A stretch of 64,000 nucleotides of DNA from Hypericum androsaemum (Eukaryota; Streptophyta; Magnoliopsida; Malpighiales; Hypericaceae). Positions 12,849 to 25,100 of this stretch are shown piece after piece. The notes under the pieces were generated by a model that saw nothing but the letters and a program-made list of their open reading frames with translations, had not been told where the DNA came from and searched no databases. The position numbers were made by a program, and so were the translations under genes. Location: NCBI GenBank assembly GCA_963995505.1, contig OZ023186.1, forward strand, positions 7,803,070-7,867,069. Direction: 5' to 3'. Every line of letters begins with the position of its first letter. The stretch's first letter is position 1.

Positions 12849-13020
12849 AATAGAATGTTACACCAACGGACCATTTAAAGCAGTAGATCTCACAGAAACC
12901 GACGAATGAAAAGTATACATACGATCGACGCTGAACATTAACATTCAAAAACCAAAGTCCCACTCTCAAAGGTAAAGGTTTCGGATGGGACGATACTTCA
13001 GGGTAGAGAGCCACATCCAC

Positions 13021-15063
13021 TCTCGCCCCGCTGTACTGCTTAAGCAGGAGTACAGACCCGCGGCCGTTGAAGAATACTTTAATACCTATGCTATTTCATA
13101 GAGAAGCAGAGGCACGAAGCCAATGCCATTACCAAAATCTCAGCACTCTTCTCAGAGGAATGAAGAAAGGAAAGAGCAGAGAGTGTGAGGGAGCGGCCGA
13201 TTGGACTGTTAGCGGTGCAGTCAACCGCTACGCACCTAAACGGATGTAGCTTCTTTCTTAATTAGGGAATGGAGCTAAAGCAAGGCCTCAACTGAAAGTC
13301 TACTTTCACTTTGCCTCTTCAAGTCAAGAGGATTGGCTTTTCCATCAATGGTTGCCATTAGCTCAATAGTGCGCTCTACCTACTTAAAGGGATTAGACGA
13401 TCAGTGAGCTATTACTTCTTCAACTGAGACTCTACTTTTAGTAAGACTGATCCGGGTCACTATCTTGAAAAGCTTTTAACATCCCCGAAAAAGAGAGAAG
13501 CTTCATTCAGGCAATCGAAGTATGAGATTCTTTGGTTGACTGCCACGCACTTCTTTTCATTCCTCATACTCAGCTAGATTAGCTACATCGGCACCATCAG
13601 CTCCAAGGCAAGCTTTAGTGGAGTGTACTTTATTCTACGAGATTCAGCCTGACAGGCTAAGCCGCAGCTGTATATCCTTCGGGCACTGATCCTTCGGTTG
13701 ACATCTTACCTGAAGCCAAAGGTCATATTGAGCTGCGCGAAAGCCGTTGCTTGTTCCCTCACTGCACACTTTATATATCTATATGGATTGTGAACAGTGA
13801 CAGAACAGTTGGTGTGCTTTCTTTCTTGTCAGCCGTTGGGGTACCCCTCCTCGTCTCTTGTCCTTTGAGGAAGAGGAACGGATCTGATGCTTCGAATCAA
13901 TTCTATCAGCGGATAGGAACGGAAAAACTGAAATGTTACCTTCCATATATATGCAACTTACCTAAAAGCATGATGGGCATAGCTTAGAATAGAAGTAAGC
14001 CCGGAGTCTATTTAGTAGACATTGAGAGGCGGGCAAGGAGTCTAAAACAGGTACTGATAACGAACCACAAGCCCTGGCTTTGATTGTTGCTGAAGAAAGA
14101 ATTTGATTGTTGCTGAAGAAGACGTCCCTTACTTACTGACGCTTACTGCAAGAGGGCAGGATAGGCGTCAGAGAGGATGGATGAGGTATGCTTCACCGAC
14201 GCTTGCTTTGAATAGCAGGAATGAATAAGTGGAAAGACCTTGCTTCACGCCATTCATTCACTAACAGACAGACCTCTTTTTGATTGAAAAAAAAGAGATT
14301 TCGAACAGACAGAGGGGAAAGGAGCAAAGAAAGCAAGTCAGACGCTCCAGCCTTTGTGGATGTCGTAGGGGCTTCCGTCCCGAACAGATGAGATAATCGA
14401 AGTCTTTTCCCGCGTCAGCGGGAGGATGTTAGTAGTCAAAGATCTCGGAGTTTGAAACTGACACACTATAAACCTAAAAAGAAAAGTTATCCTCAATCTT
14501 TTTATTGCTGGAGACACGGATTAGTCATCAATAATTGGTTAATCGCAGCGAGCGGCTCTCTGGCCATTATCAGACTAAACCAACCAGATGTCTTCGCAAG
14601 CAAAAGAAGAGTTGTCGCTCTTTCTGTCTACCAGTTACCAGGGTATCCATATATACTGAATACTCATACTCGATCCTTAACCGATGCCGCGAGGCAGACG
14701 AAGAATGATTGTATATAATCAAATTCGAGAAAGAATCTCTGCTCCCTCTTCCATGCTCCCTTCTTCACCAAAAACGCATTACGAAGGGAGTGCTTTGAAT
14801 CACAAGCACATAATATAATGTAGCTAAAATCACGAGTCATAGCTAAAAAAGCTCGCCCTTCTGTTGTATTTCTGAATAGTTACCTCGTTCCATTCACCAC
14901 AAGGCATCCGTCTTCCTAACTTCATCAATGAAGTCCCTCCGAAGCCTTGCTATATCAAAACGATAGCGTCAATAGTCCTATTGAATAGGAATGAATAACC
15001 TTTGCATAGAGCCGCACTTGAAAGGGGTTGGTTCGTCTTTCTTGGCCTTTTCTCATGTGCGCT
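13021..15063. other. Gene-poor spacer
   Basis: No gene recognised. It contains a hairpin-forming palindrome at 13031-13055 (arms CTGTACT/AGTACAG around GCTTAAGC) and a direct repeat of TTTGATTGTTGCTGAAGAA at about 14079-14122. An 88-residue frame at 14452-14718 plus has no recognised match. Confidence 0.5.
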
Positions 15064-15408
15064 GGTGATATGATCGGACCATTTCCTCCCGGGAAGAAAG
15101 ACGGTCACAAGTTCATACTTTCTTTTTGCTAAAATATTTCACCAAATGGGCCGAAGCTGAATCTTTCACTAAGATTGAAGTCCCCCATCTCATCTGTTTC
15201 ATCATGCGCAACATCTTTGCCAGATTCGGTCTGCCTAAGGCCTTTGTCTCTGCCCGAAATTCAAAAGCACACAAATGGCCACCTTCTGCAAAAGATTCCG
15301 CATAGAACATTACTTATCGTCACCTTCACCTTACTATCCTCAGGGCAATGGCCAAGCCGGGGCCAGCAATAAGATCAATATTCGTATTGTTTCAAAAACT
15401 GTCGAGTG
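15064..15408 (+). pseudogene. Ty3/gypsy integrase core fragment
   Basis: Plus-strand frames read as the catalytic core of a plant Ty3/gypsy integrase in pieces: DMIGPFPPGKKDGHKF, then FTKWAEAESFTKIEVPHL, then ARFGLPKAFVS, then FCKRFRIEHYLSSPSPYYP and QGNGQAGASNK, ending IVSKTVE before a TGA. The canonical segments around D,D-35-E are recognisable, but the pieces lie in different frames. Residues between GHKF and YFTKWAE are missing, and the expected SDNGxQF segment around the second Asp is lost. It is therefore a non-functional relic of a nuclear element. Its orientation is opposite to the gypsy tail at 3.5 kb, so the two are separate insertions or rearranged. Confidence 0.85.
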
Positions 15409-18017
15409 ACGGACGGGAGGAGACCGCCTCGACAGTCTTAAAAAAGAAAAAAAGGACTCAGCAAAATTTCACTTGGTTTACCTTGTTCAAATGGTTTTCG
15501 CGGTATATCATCAAAGGAACTTTCTCAATTTAATTAGTAGCCACAGACGGCAAGATGTGAGACTTCTCATTCAGAGAGAAATCCCAGCTATGAAACTTAT
15601 CATCGAGATCTTGGTTCCACATATCATACTTTAAATACTTTGTAATGCTAAAAGTACCCCATGTGATTATGTTTGAGATTCTTTCAAGCGGGAAATTTCC
15701 GGGGAAGAAGCAGTCGGAGTGAGAAAAAAGCACTCATGGAATTACTTTGAGCGTCTTTGTGCGCCTGAAAAGTTGGGTTTAAGTATCCCACTTTATGATG
15801 TTTTTGCTTCCATATTTTCATCTGTTTACGTAGAAAAAGTGTATTTCCAGAGGGATATTCGTACACAGAAATGGTCAATCTTTTGAAAAGCATGGAAACG
15901 CGTGTAATTTCATGTTGGTTCGGTTCCTCCATCAGCTGAAGCAAATAAGTCAAAAATCCATTTTTTAGCCTGAAAAACGAGAGTTAACAACAGCCCCCCG
16001 GCCCAAACATGAGCCGAAAACCTTCTTTCTACGCTCATCAGGGATCAAGCTTTTCAAGAAAGTTTTCATTGTCCGACTAGCCCGTTATCTTAATCTTTTG
16101 ACTATGATTGGGCCCTTCTTAGCGCTTAGGCTACTGACAATTTTATAGAAAAAAACAAAGATTTTCTACGCTTTCTTCTCTTTATGAAAAAACTAGAATT
16201 TTGAGAAAGAACTTCCCAATAGCTCTCCGAGCCGCTTAGACCAGAAACCCAGAGGAAGTGCGAATGGAGGGAGAGTAGAGGAGATAAAATGGAATACGTT
16301 AGAATACGTCAGAAAGTCAAGTAGAGTGCTTTCAGAGTGAGAGGAGAAGAGTTCAGAGTAGCAAGCAAGCAACGAAGCCAGTCGTAATTCTTTGACATCT
16401 GCTTTCCTAATAAAAGAAAAGAAAATGCTCGCCCGAGCCTTATGGGAAAATAAAAAAGTGCCTTGCTATTACCCTTCAACACTAAGGCCTTCCTTTCGTT
16501 AGGAACGAAGGTAGATCTATAGTGGGAGAGGGATGAAGTTAGTCGACTGAAAGGAGAGGGGGAAAGCGTCAAGCCTGAAAGCGTTTATCAAGCAAAGAAG
16601 GGCAAGCCATCCCTTATTCGTTTCCTCTCACTTTTCTCGAGTGAACTGTCATTTTCTTGCAGCCAATCCAGTAGCCTGTCTCAATCAGTACTTCTTTCTG
16701 TTGAAAGAGGGCTGGGCAATCTTTTACATTCAGTTCCAGTAGTTGCTTATTCTTATTCATAAGCAGTGCTTAGCCCTTCGCTTCCTAATGAGTGTACCGA
16801 ACCCCGAAAGATACTGCTTAGCCTATGTTCTCCAACGTTAGGTAGTATCTTGCGCAACAATAGACTGACCCTACTTTGTTGGAAACTATATGCTTACCTT
16901 CCGTTAGATCTGAGGGCGGCAATGTTGAGAGGGCGAAAGCACACAAAGGAGGCATGCCAGCCAAAAGGGTATGGAGTCGGAAGTCGAACTCCTTGTTATT
17001 GACCTGTGACAGTCTCAATGCTCTTATGGCAGGGCAGTAGCACCGAGATCTCATAGAGGCGGCATTTGACTGCGGCTCCCTATTCAGGCAGCAGTCGAGT
17101 AGCAAGGCACTTCAGGAACAGGATTTTTCCCCAAAGCAGACTGATTTTCGTCCGCCAGAACGAACCGACCAAAGCGGTGAGGGCACGGTTAGCCCAACTC
17201 ACCCAGCGCTTGAAGCAAGGTTCAGAACTTTTTGCAGGTTTTTACCCTGCCTTAAGAAAGTCCAGTGCTAGCCGATCAAGGGCGATTTGGTTTGGCTTCA
17301 AAGAAAAAAGAAAGCAGTTTTTTCCCTTTTTATATATCCTTCAGGCCTTTGAAAACTGACGCAAATAAGGGTTACTGAGCCCCCGGGAACTCTTCATTTT
17401 TAGGCGCCCGAAAGTACAAGAGATCCGCTATTATATGTACACTCTTTGAGGGCCTAAACGAACGAGATTTTTCCTGCTCCCTCGCATAGGAAAGCCATAC
17501 TGGAACTTCGTAGCAGACGAAAGGTGCGAAGCCTTGAAGCAATAAATCTTCTTTTGCCTCGAAAGACCCCTCCGCACTTATTTGATTAGTAACGCAAGCA
17601 TCCCGCTTTGCATGAAAAAAATGGCAAAGCCTTCAAAAAAAGAAAAGGCTAAGAAGGAGCTGTTCTCTTCCCGATTGAGCTTTCTCTCGCTTAATTCAAT
17701 TCAATAGGGAGGGCCTTAGTAGACCGGTTTGAATTCGACAACTCGATAGCTTCTTCCTTTGCTGCTCTCGTCTTTTGAATTCGTACCTTTAAATAGACAG
17801 TCGTCAAGCCCTAATCTTGTAAGGCACACGTGACTGCTTTCCGTCAGTCTATCTCTGCTTCCTTCACTGCTTTCCGAAACTGACCTGCTTACACTGCACT
17901 GCTTCTTCCAACAATACTGTAAGTGGACCGGACCCATATGGTCAAGCCAAGCAAAAAGGGAGTTTCCTGTCCTTAACGGCCTGACGTTCTTGATAGATCC
18001 GATCGGGTTTTCCTAAT
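15409..18017. other. Gene-poor spacer
   Basis: No gene recognised. Several 60-97 codon frames on both strands overlap each other and lack recognisable motifs. Nothing tRNA-like was seen other than trnQ at the right edge. Confidence 0.5.
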
Positions 18018-18089
18018 CTGGAGTAAAAGGATTCGAACCTTTGCATGCCGGTACCAAAAACCGATGCCTTACCACTTGGCTATACTCCA
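18018..18089 (-). tRNA. trnQ-UUG: tRNA-Gln(UUG), mitochondrial type
   Basis: The reverse complement folds as a complete 72-nt tRNA. The acceptor arms TGGAGTA/TACTCCA pair fully, with discriminator G. The D-arm is GCCAAGTGGTAAGGC, the anticodon loop is TTTTGGT with anticodon TTG, and the T-arm is AGGTTCGAATCCT. This is the native-type mitochondrial trnQ found in most angiosperms. No CCA is encoded. It appears intact and functional. Nothing recognisable lies within 900 bp on either side except trnG, on the same strand about 1 kb away at higher coordinates. Confidence 0.95.
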
Positions 18090-19103
18090 TACGGCCTGTT
18101 TTGGATGATAGAACGGAGAGAGGTAGAAAGTAGAAAGAAGCAGGGCTCGAAGAACGAGCCGTGCAGCGGGGGCAAGTAAGCAGCTTTGTTCTCCCTGACG
18201 GACCGACTACAACAAGCTCGCTACTTTAATAGAAACAAACGGTAAGCTCTCTGCTCTATTTGCTTGCAATGCTATACGTATCAAAGTTGGCGAATGCTTC
18301 TTTAATCTGTTACTCCTTACGCTCTTCGACTGAAAAAGTTGGCTCCGCGTCCACCGAAAGTCGGTAACCTTCGTCACCGTGTCAGCATTTGGTACTTTCT
18401 CGATAGCTTCAATAGTTTACTGAAAGCCTTTGGTGTAATTGTAATGAACCGTAAGCCCTTCACTTCAGAAAGACATTCTAAAAAAAGGCCGGGAAACAAC
18501 CTTCCTTTTGTTTTGTAAAGTAGGCTTTTTTCTAACTAATTAGAGTTGATATGAAATGGATCACGGAAGAAGACGTATCCGATGAATGAATAAGACTTTC
18601 CCCTCCCACTCACACGGGTTCTTCTATTGTATTGAAGGAAGGCCTTCCCCCTCTTCCATGTGAGGTGGGGTGTACGTAAGAGCGGAACCATTATAGAACG
18701 CGGAGCGCCGGCCCCCGGCCGCCGATAGATATAGATAGGCGAAGGGAGCTTGCTTCTCTTCTCCGCAGTTACCTGCACATGCACATCTTATTCGCGAAGA
18801 AAAGGCAGCGAACATGTTATATCCTCAACCTTCATCCGTCATGTTTCAGATTAATCTGCTTTTTAGTACACTGCGCGCTACTATTAGCAGCCCCATGTAG
18901 ACGTGAGGGAAAACGCTAGCGCGCAACGGCTGAAAAACCTGCAAGTTAGGAGTAGGTTTTGGCTTGCCCCTTTTTTTGAGTAAGAAAGGTTTGAAACCCT
19001 ATACAAAACAAAGGGCTGCTTGCTGCTCGCCTCTATCTCGTTTGGGCTTATGCACTCTACTCACAGCTTACTCCAGTCGTTATCACTAAACGACGAAGCC
19101 AAG
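18090..19103. other. Spacer between trnQ and trnG
   Basis: No gene recognised. The segment around 18141-18175 (GAGCCGTGCAGCGGG) recalls group II intron domain V wording, but no matching 3' half of the hairpin or flanking exon was found. Confidence 0.45.
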
Positions 19104-19175
19104 AGCGGAAGGAGGGACTTGAACCCTCAACCTCAGCCTTGGCAAGGCTATGCTCTACCATTAAGCTATTTCCGC
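19104..19175 (-). tRNA. trnG-GCC: tRNA-Gly(GCC), mitochondrial type
   Basis: The reverse complement gives a complete 72-nt tRNA. The acceptor is GCGGAAA/TTCCGC with discriminator T, the D-arm is GCTTAATGGTAGAGC, the anticodon arm AGCCTTGCCAAGGCT carries anticodon GCC, and the T-arm is GAGGGTTCAAGTCCCTC. This is the native mitochondrial trnG-GCC of angiosperms. All stems are well paired and it appears functional. Confidence 0.95.
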
Positions 19176-22100
19176 CAGCTACGGTAGTGGCGAAGCACTA
19201 CTGAGCAATTCACGTATCACTTGATACGGACAACTTCTGTTTTTCCGCCGGACCCTACTCTTGACGCCCGATCGAGCTACGAGCACGAGTAGGTAGTCGG
19301 CTAGGGGAGGGGAGAGGAGCGGCTGGGCTGCCTTTTCATTTCAATCAATCTCCGGCCGTTCAGTGCCGCTATTGGTGCGAGTTGTAATCAGTCTTGGTCT
19401 CGAGTCGAGCTGGGGCGTCATTTCATTATCGTACCGGGAGTGAGTGCACCACAAGATCAGACAAGTTAGTCCTTCGCCTCGCAGCGGCGGCATCTGTCTT
19501 TTAAGTTAAGTCATTTCAACAGACGGCTCCTCTTATTCTACGATAATCCAAGCAGCAGCTCTACAAGTCAGCTCGGAACCAGTCGATTCCTGAGCCATTC
19601 GTTACCCCCTCTCGGTTGGCCTTTGCCAGCCGCGTTAGCAAGTAAGAGAAGAGAACTTCAGACTCGATGTATCCTTGAATGTTCTCTTTAATGAGGTCGC
19701 CTCATTTTTTGAAAAACCTAAACGGGGGAGAATGGTGATGAAGATGTATTGCGGCCTTCTCCTGTTCATCAACTCCAACCTCATTCTTCTGCAGTTGATG
19801 TTACGGATCTGCTGTCCTGAAGTCAGTGAGCGGAGACTGCGCTCTTTGCTTTCCGGCCTGTCTTCTCTTTGCCTTGCCTTAAATCAGTCTATTACTCCTT
19901 AAGGTGATAGAGACTATTACTACTGCAGATAGATACCGACCCGCTTGACTTTGCCTTGGCTATTTCATTGTATTGAATGTAGCTGCCTTATTTTCTTTCT
20001 ACTTTCTCTGTGGTTCAGTTGAACGTGGTTCCCTTACCATGCGTGGAGATAGAGGCTTTCTGTAGCATAGCTCTTATTGAGCTGAGACTTTTTTCTTTTC
20101 TTTCAACAGCAAGGAGCAGTAGAAGAGGTGCTGCGAACGACTGATTTTTTCATTTTTCAGGCTTTTCTAAATCAGTCTTAGCCGTAGGGCATTTCGGATT
20201 CAATGATTTGTTAGTGAAATAACTCAGAAAAAAATAAATAAGGATTTGGCTTACTTTACTCACTGGTGAGGTAGCTGAGCTGTGACGATAGAAATAGGAG
20301 TTGAAGGCTTAGCTCGTCTGTGTACCTGGAGAAATGAAAAGATCGAAGACGCTCTGCTTCGAGGAGCTCCACCTGTGTTAGGAGAGGTCGTGGCTATCTC
20401 AGATCAGGAAGAGCGGGATGCTAAAGAAAGAAAAATTATACCCGTCGGCGGACTCTCTTTGATTTTATAGAATATTCAGATAAGGAAATATGGAAGATGT
20501 TGTCGGCATAAGCGCAGTTGGAGGATCAGCATTACCAGCCGCCTTCTTTCATCCGCTGTTCTTGATTTTGCTGAATCAGTTGAATTAGGTTTGGTAAAGT
20601 CAAGGTAAGGTTGACCTTATTTTTGATACAGAATAAGCTGTGATCATTATACGACATTCTGGTTCTTGACCAATAGAATAAACTGATGAAGTTAACGACG
20701 TAGCTGCTACTTACTCTGCAGCGAATTCATCCGCATCTGTCTCGCCCCCCCTGAGTGAAAATTATAGGTATTACTTACATCACGATATCTTTTTCTTCCT
20801 CATTCTGATTTTGGTTTTCGTATTATGGATCTTGGTTCGCACTTTATGGCATTTCCACTATCGAAAATGGGATGCGAACGGTTGTGAAGAGTGAATGCTT
20901 TCACGAGCTTAGCTTGGCTTTTGACTTTCGTAAAGCAGATTGAATAGAGTCGATTAAGTACTCCCAGAAAGGGGGTCAGTGGTAATGCCTCCAACACCGG
21001 TTATTCCCACAGCTTCTTCTATTTCTTGGTGGCCTGCAGCTTCTATTTGAACAAAACCCATTCTCGATGCAGCTTCTTCTTTCACAAGGGACTCTGCCAT
21101 TGAATCTATTATCTAACACTTTTTACGTGACATCTGATCTTTCCTCCCTCACAGCAGAACCTGTAAAAGCGGAGACTGCTTATCCTAAGAATGACAGGTA
21201 TTGATTCACTGCCCATTTGTCATTTGCACCTGAGACTAGTAGCTTATTCTATGCCATCTCTCCTCTTTCCTCTTAACTGGGCATACTCCTTTAAAAGCAA
21301 GCATCTCTTCTCAATCGGGTAGGAGCCTCCCTAAATTAAAAAAAGGGATCCGCCTCGAATCAAAACGTTCTTTCTTTTCTACGCTACGATCTTTCTTCTC
21401 TTATGATCTTTCTAGTTACAGGGAAAGATCCTTCCTAAAAGAAATCTGTATCGTATATACCACTACCCCCAAAAGGGGGAAGGTAAAGAAACTTCTTGCT
21501 ACTTAAAATCTCCATACTTTTCTAACTAAGTCAATTGAAAATGACATCGGCTAGTGAGCAAACGAGCTTCGGAATTGGATCAAAGCCAAGAACCGAGGTC
21601 TTGAGTGTCCGGATCAGACTAAGAAGAAAGGTAAGGTGTTCGCGATTTCGAAGAAGTAGCATGTGCTCCTTTCTAGGCTGGCTCGCGTGTCTTTGAGAAG
21701 GGCTCTTCCTAAGTAGGAAATTTATACTGAAAGGCATCCATCTTTTGCGCTATCAGGTGCAAAACAAATCCATCTTTCTTTAGTAGATACGGGGATGGCT
21801 TCAAAGTTGGAGTACGTAGTGGTTCGGATAAGGACACGGTAGCTCGCTTTAATGACTTCTTTTCCAGCGCCAACGCCAAGCTGAAACTCGAACGGACTCA
21901 ATCGGAGCGGGAGCAAGAGCACCTATGCTATCGCCGGACATTCTTCTTTGTTTTATGCCATGGTCAGTATAATAATAATACCTTTTTTTTATAGTCCATC
22001 ATCTACATAACATAATAAGTGCAGGCACAGAAAGAAGCAATTCTGGAAAACCAGAATCAATATATCCCAGTTCTCAATAGCCAATAGAATAGGATTTTCT

Positions 22101-25100
22101 TTTGAAGTGACATTGCCCGAAGCCATATTTCCTTTCACACTAGGCAAACTAAGTATACTAGACAAATGATGGCACCAAAGTTTAGCCTTTCCAGTCCTAC
22201 TCAGGGGTCTATCGCTCTGTTTATTAAATGCCAGCTATTAACCTAGCCCCACCAACTGAAGAAACGATGCGCGTACCAAAGTCTGGAATTTCCGTTCTAG
22301 GAACACCTCTTTATATCGATGAGAAACCACATTTGAGTAGTTTCGCGAGTCCAGGTATCTGCAGACCCAGGTTCCCACCACTTCTATTTAAAGGTCAAAC
22401 AAAGCCTTTTGTGCTGGATCATCCGGTTAATCTGGTGAATCCTATCGTAGTTATTCAGCCATCGGCACGGAGTCCTATGCTGGTGAGTCAGACGCTGGAA
22501 ATTCTCACTCGTGTACGAACAAAACGGAGAAGGAAGAGCATTATGGTACCGCAAAAGAAGCACTAAGCTATAGCAGAAGTGTCAAATAGCCAACTGTCCC
22601 CCGTAGAAAGAGTCATTTTCTTTTCTTTATTGCCGAGCGTCTTTCGAGTCTCATGTTGACTTTTCTCTTTCATGTGATACTTCGCCTTAAGAACTAGGGC
22701 TGAGCCCATACAACTATTATTGTTTTAACACTACTCTGCGGGAGATTGGTATTAAACCGAAAGCCTAACCTGGACTACTAACGGCTTCTTCTCTTGTTAG
22801 AGGAAGCCCTGGTTCAAAGTCTTCTTTATGTTACACGTAGCAACTCTTCTTGTTCAATCCTTTAATCGGAACGACGAGAGAGTGACTAAGCCGAAAAGGC
22901 CAATAGCATTTTCTCTAGCAAGTGTATTAAAAAGAATACCACTATATGAGAATGAGATAAAGCCTCAGCTTTTTTCGCCGTTTGTTTACACCTTCCTTTT
23001 GAACTCAGCTTTCACGTCTTTAATCCTCGATTGAGCTAGTCACTGGTGAACGCTTCCAAAAGAGACCTACCTCTACTCTAAACAAGAGCCTTCGGGTATC
23101 AGACTAGCTTAAAAACGTAGTACGTAAGGATATAGTTCCTTTCCTCAAAACCAGTCATCCGAGTGGGGCCCTGCGACATGTGCCATATTTAGGTTGCTTG
23201 CGACTGAGACTTTTAGGGATTATTTGAATCTTCCCTTAATTAAGGGATTTAGATAACATCCGGTCAGGAAAGAGCTACTTGGTTCAATAATTAATTGAAG
23301 GAAAATTATATCCCTCTTCGACATCAGATTCTTATCCTCTTTTCCGGGGGAAATGATGTCTTATTCTCTACGGCCCAAGGAAAAAAGTGGTCTGCTTTAT
23401 TGAATCTTATTTCAGTAAGGGGTGTCGCTTTCGTTTTCAATAAGGACGTTTAGTAGGAGGTACTTGCCCTTAGAACCATAAACATTTGCGAGTCGCCTTT
23501 TTACATGAAAGGTGGGTAGGGGATCTTAATACTGCCAAATAGCTCGAGTAGATTCATGAATGTCCTGGAATTTTAGTATGGGCCTAACAGGTCGAGAGAG
23601 TCTTATGCCGCGCAATCTCTTGCCGAATCTATTTATACTATGTTAAATCCATAACCCGAGAACACACATTTGCGAATCCGGCCCTCTTTCGTTCGTCGTG
23701 ATTGCTTTGATTGCTCTGAAAACACCCCCTCTCACTCAGGGGTAGCGATCAGATCTTCCTGCTTCAGCGGTTACGAATGGCGATTCTTACCACAAAATTA
23801 GACATTCCACTTTGAATGCTGTTTTCTTTCGCTTTGTTTTGGCTTCCATCCCTGAGCTTTAGCCCTTGCTTTCTTACGAAGAAGAGGCTTTCTCAGATCA
23901 TATGGGGGAATAAGACTCAACAACCGGTCGTTCAAGTTCAAGAAGCAAACCTAGAAAAAGGGAAAAGTAAAAGACTTGGAGAAAGAAATAAACTTGGAAT
24001 TTTGGCATACATAGAAGAAGAATTCATCCATATAAGAAACAAAGAAAAATCTTTCGTGGGGGTGGCGCTGGAGTCAGATCAATCCGACGCGGGATCTATA
24101 GGCTCCGAATATCCAGTTTAGGATCCCCGGGACTGGAACGGGCAAAGCCATTGGATTGATTAGCCCAATTGGGCGAACAGGAATGTGGTCGTCTAGATCG
24201 TACCTGCGAAAAGATTAGGTGGACCCCTATACATTCATTGATTAGACCGAAACCAATCGAAGCGATCGAGCTACCCGTATTTTAGTTTTGCTTTATCAAG
24301 CAGGGGCTTAGCCGCTTCTTTCTATTATTTCTTATATTTATGGCAGCATTGGGAAAAAAAGAGACAAAACATCGAATGTTTTTCCTATTTATGTATTTGG
24401 TTTTTCCTATTTATGTATTTGGAAAGTCTATACTTAACACACCGACTCAATTGGAAGCTGAATCCTCACAGGGTTCGAAAGTGAAGGTTTCAATCATATT
24501 TCTAACACTGAAAAAGGCATAACATTGATTTACACTCGATAACTAAAATAAAAATTGGCAAATTCTTCATTTAATGGTTCACCTACGCGTGATACTGATC
24601 TTAGCATACCAAGGGGCTGACCTAAACTAATGTCCTATACGAGACGAAGGCTAGGGATGAAATGGCAAGTGCTGCATCTCCTTCCACAGCGGATGATTCA
24701 TATCTATCTCTATCTTCAGACTTGGGCAAAACTAAACTTCTATGCGATGAAATAAAGGAACAACATTCATTCCCTAAAGAAAAAGAAAACCATTACCAAG
24801 CCAAAATAAAATTAAAATTTCACAACCGAGATCGCAAGCATGGATCAAAGACGGAATCTCCTCAAAAAGAAGCGCTATCGATACAAAATGCTATAACGAT
24901 TCACTAGTGGATCTATTTCTTCTATGATAAAAAAAGAAGAAATAGCCGGCTTCTATTTTCATCGATGAAGGCGTGGGTATGAAGCTTTGTCTTGATTACA
25001 GAATCGACACCCCAGGAAATCCATCCTCCTATTCTTTCTAAAGATAACTGCCATTGAATTGAGCATTGAAACTAAAGAGGGAAAGGAAGATACGAAGAAC

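Noticed and set aside
18141..18175. Group II intron domain V-like GAGCCGTGCAGCGGG
   Set aside because: The complementary half of the hairpin and flanking exon sequence are absent.
22228..22566. 112-residue ORF
   Set aside because: Open and ATG-started, but no recognised family or supporting context.
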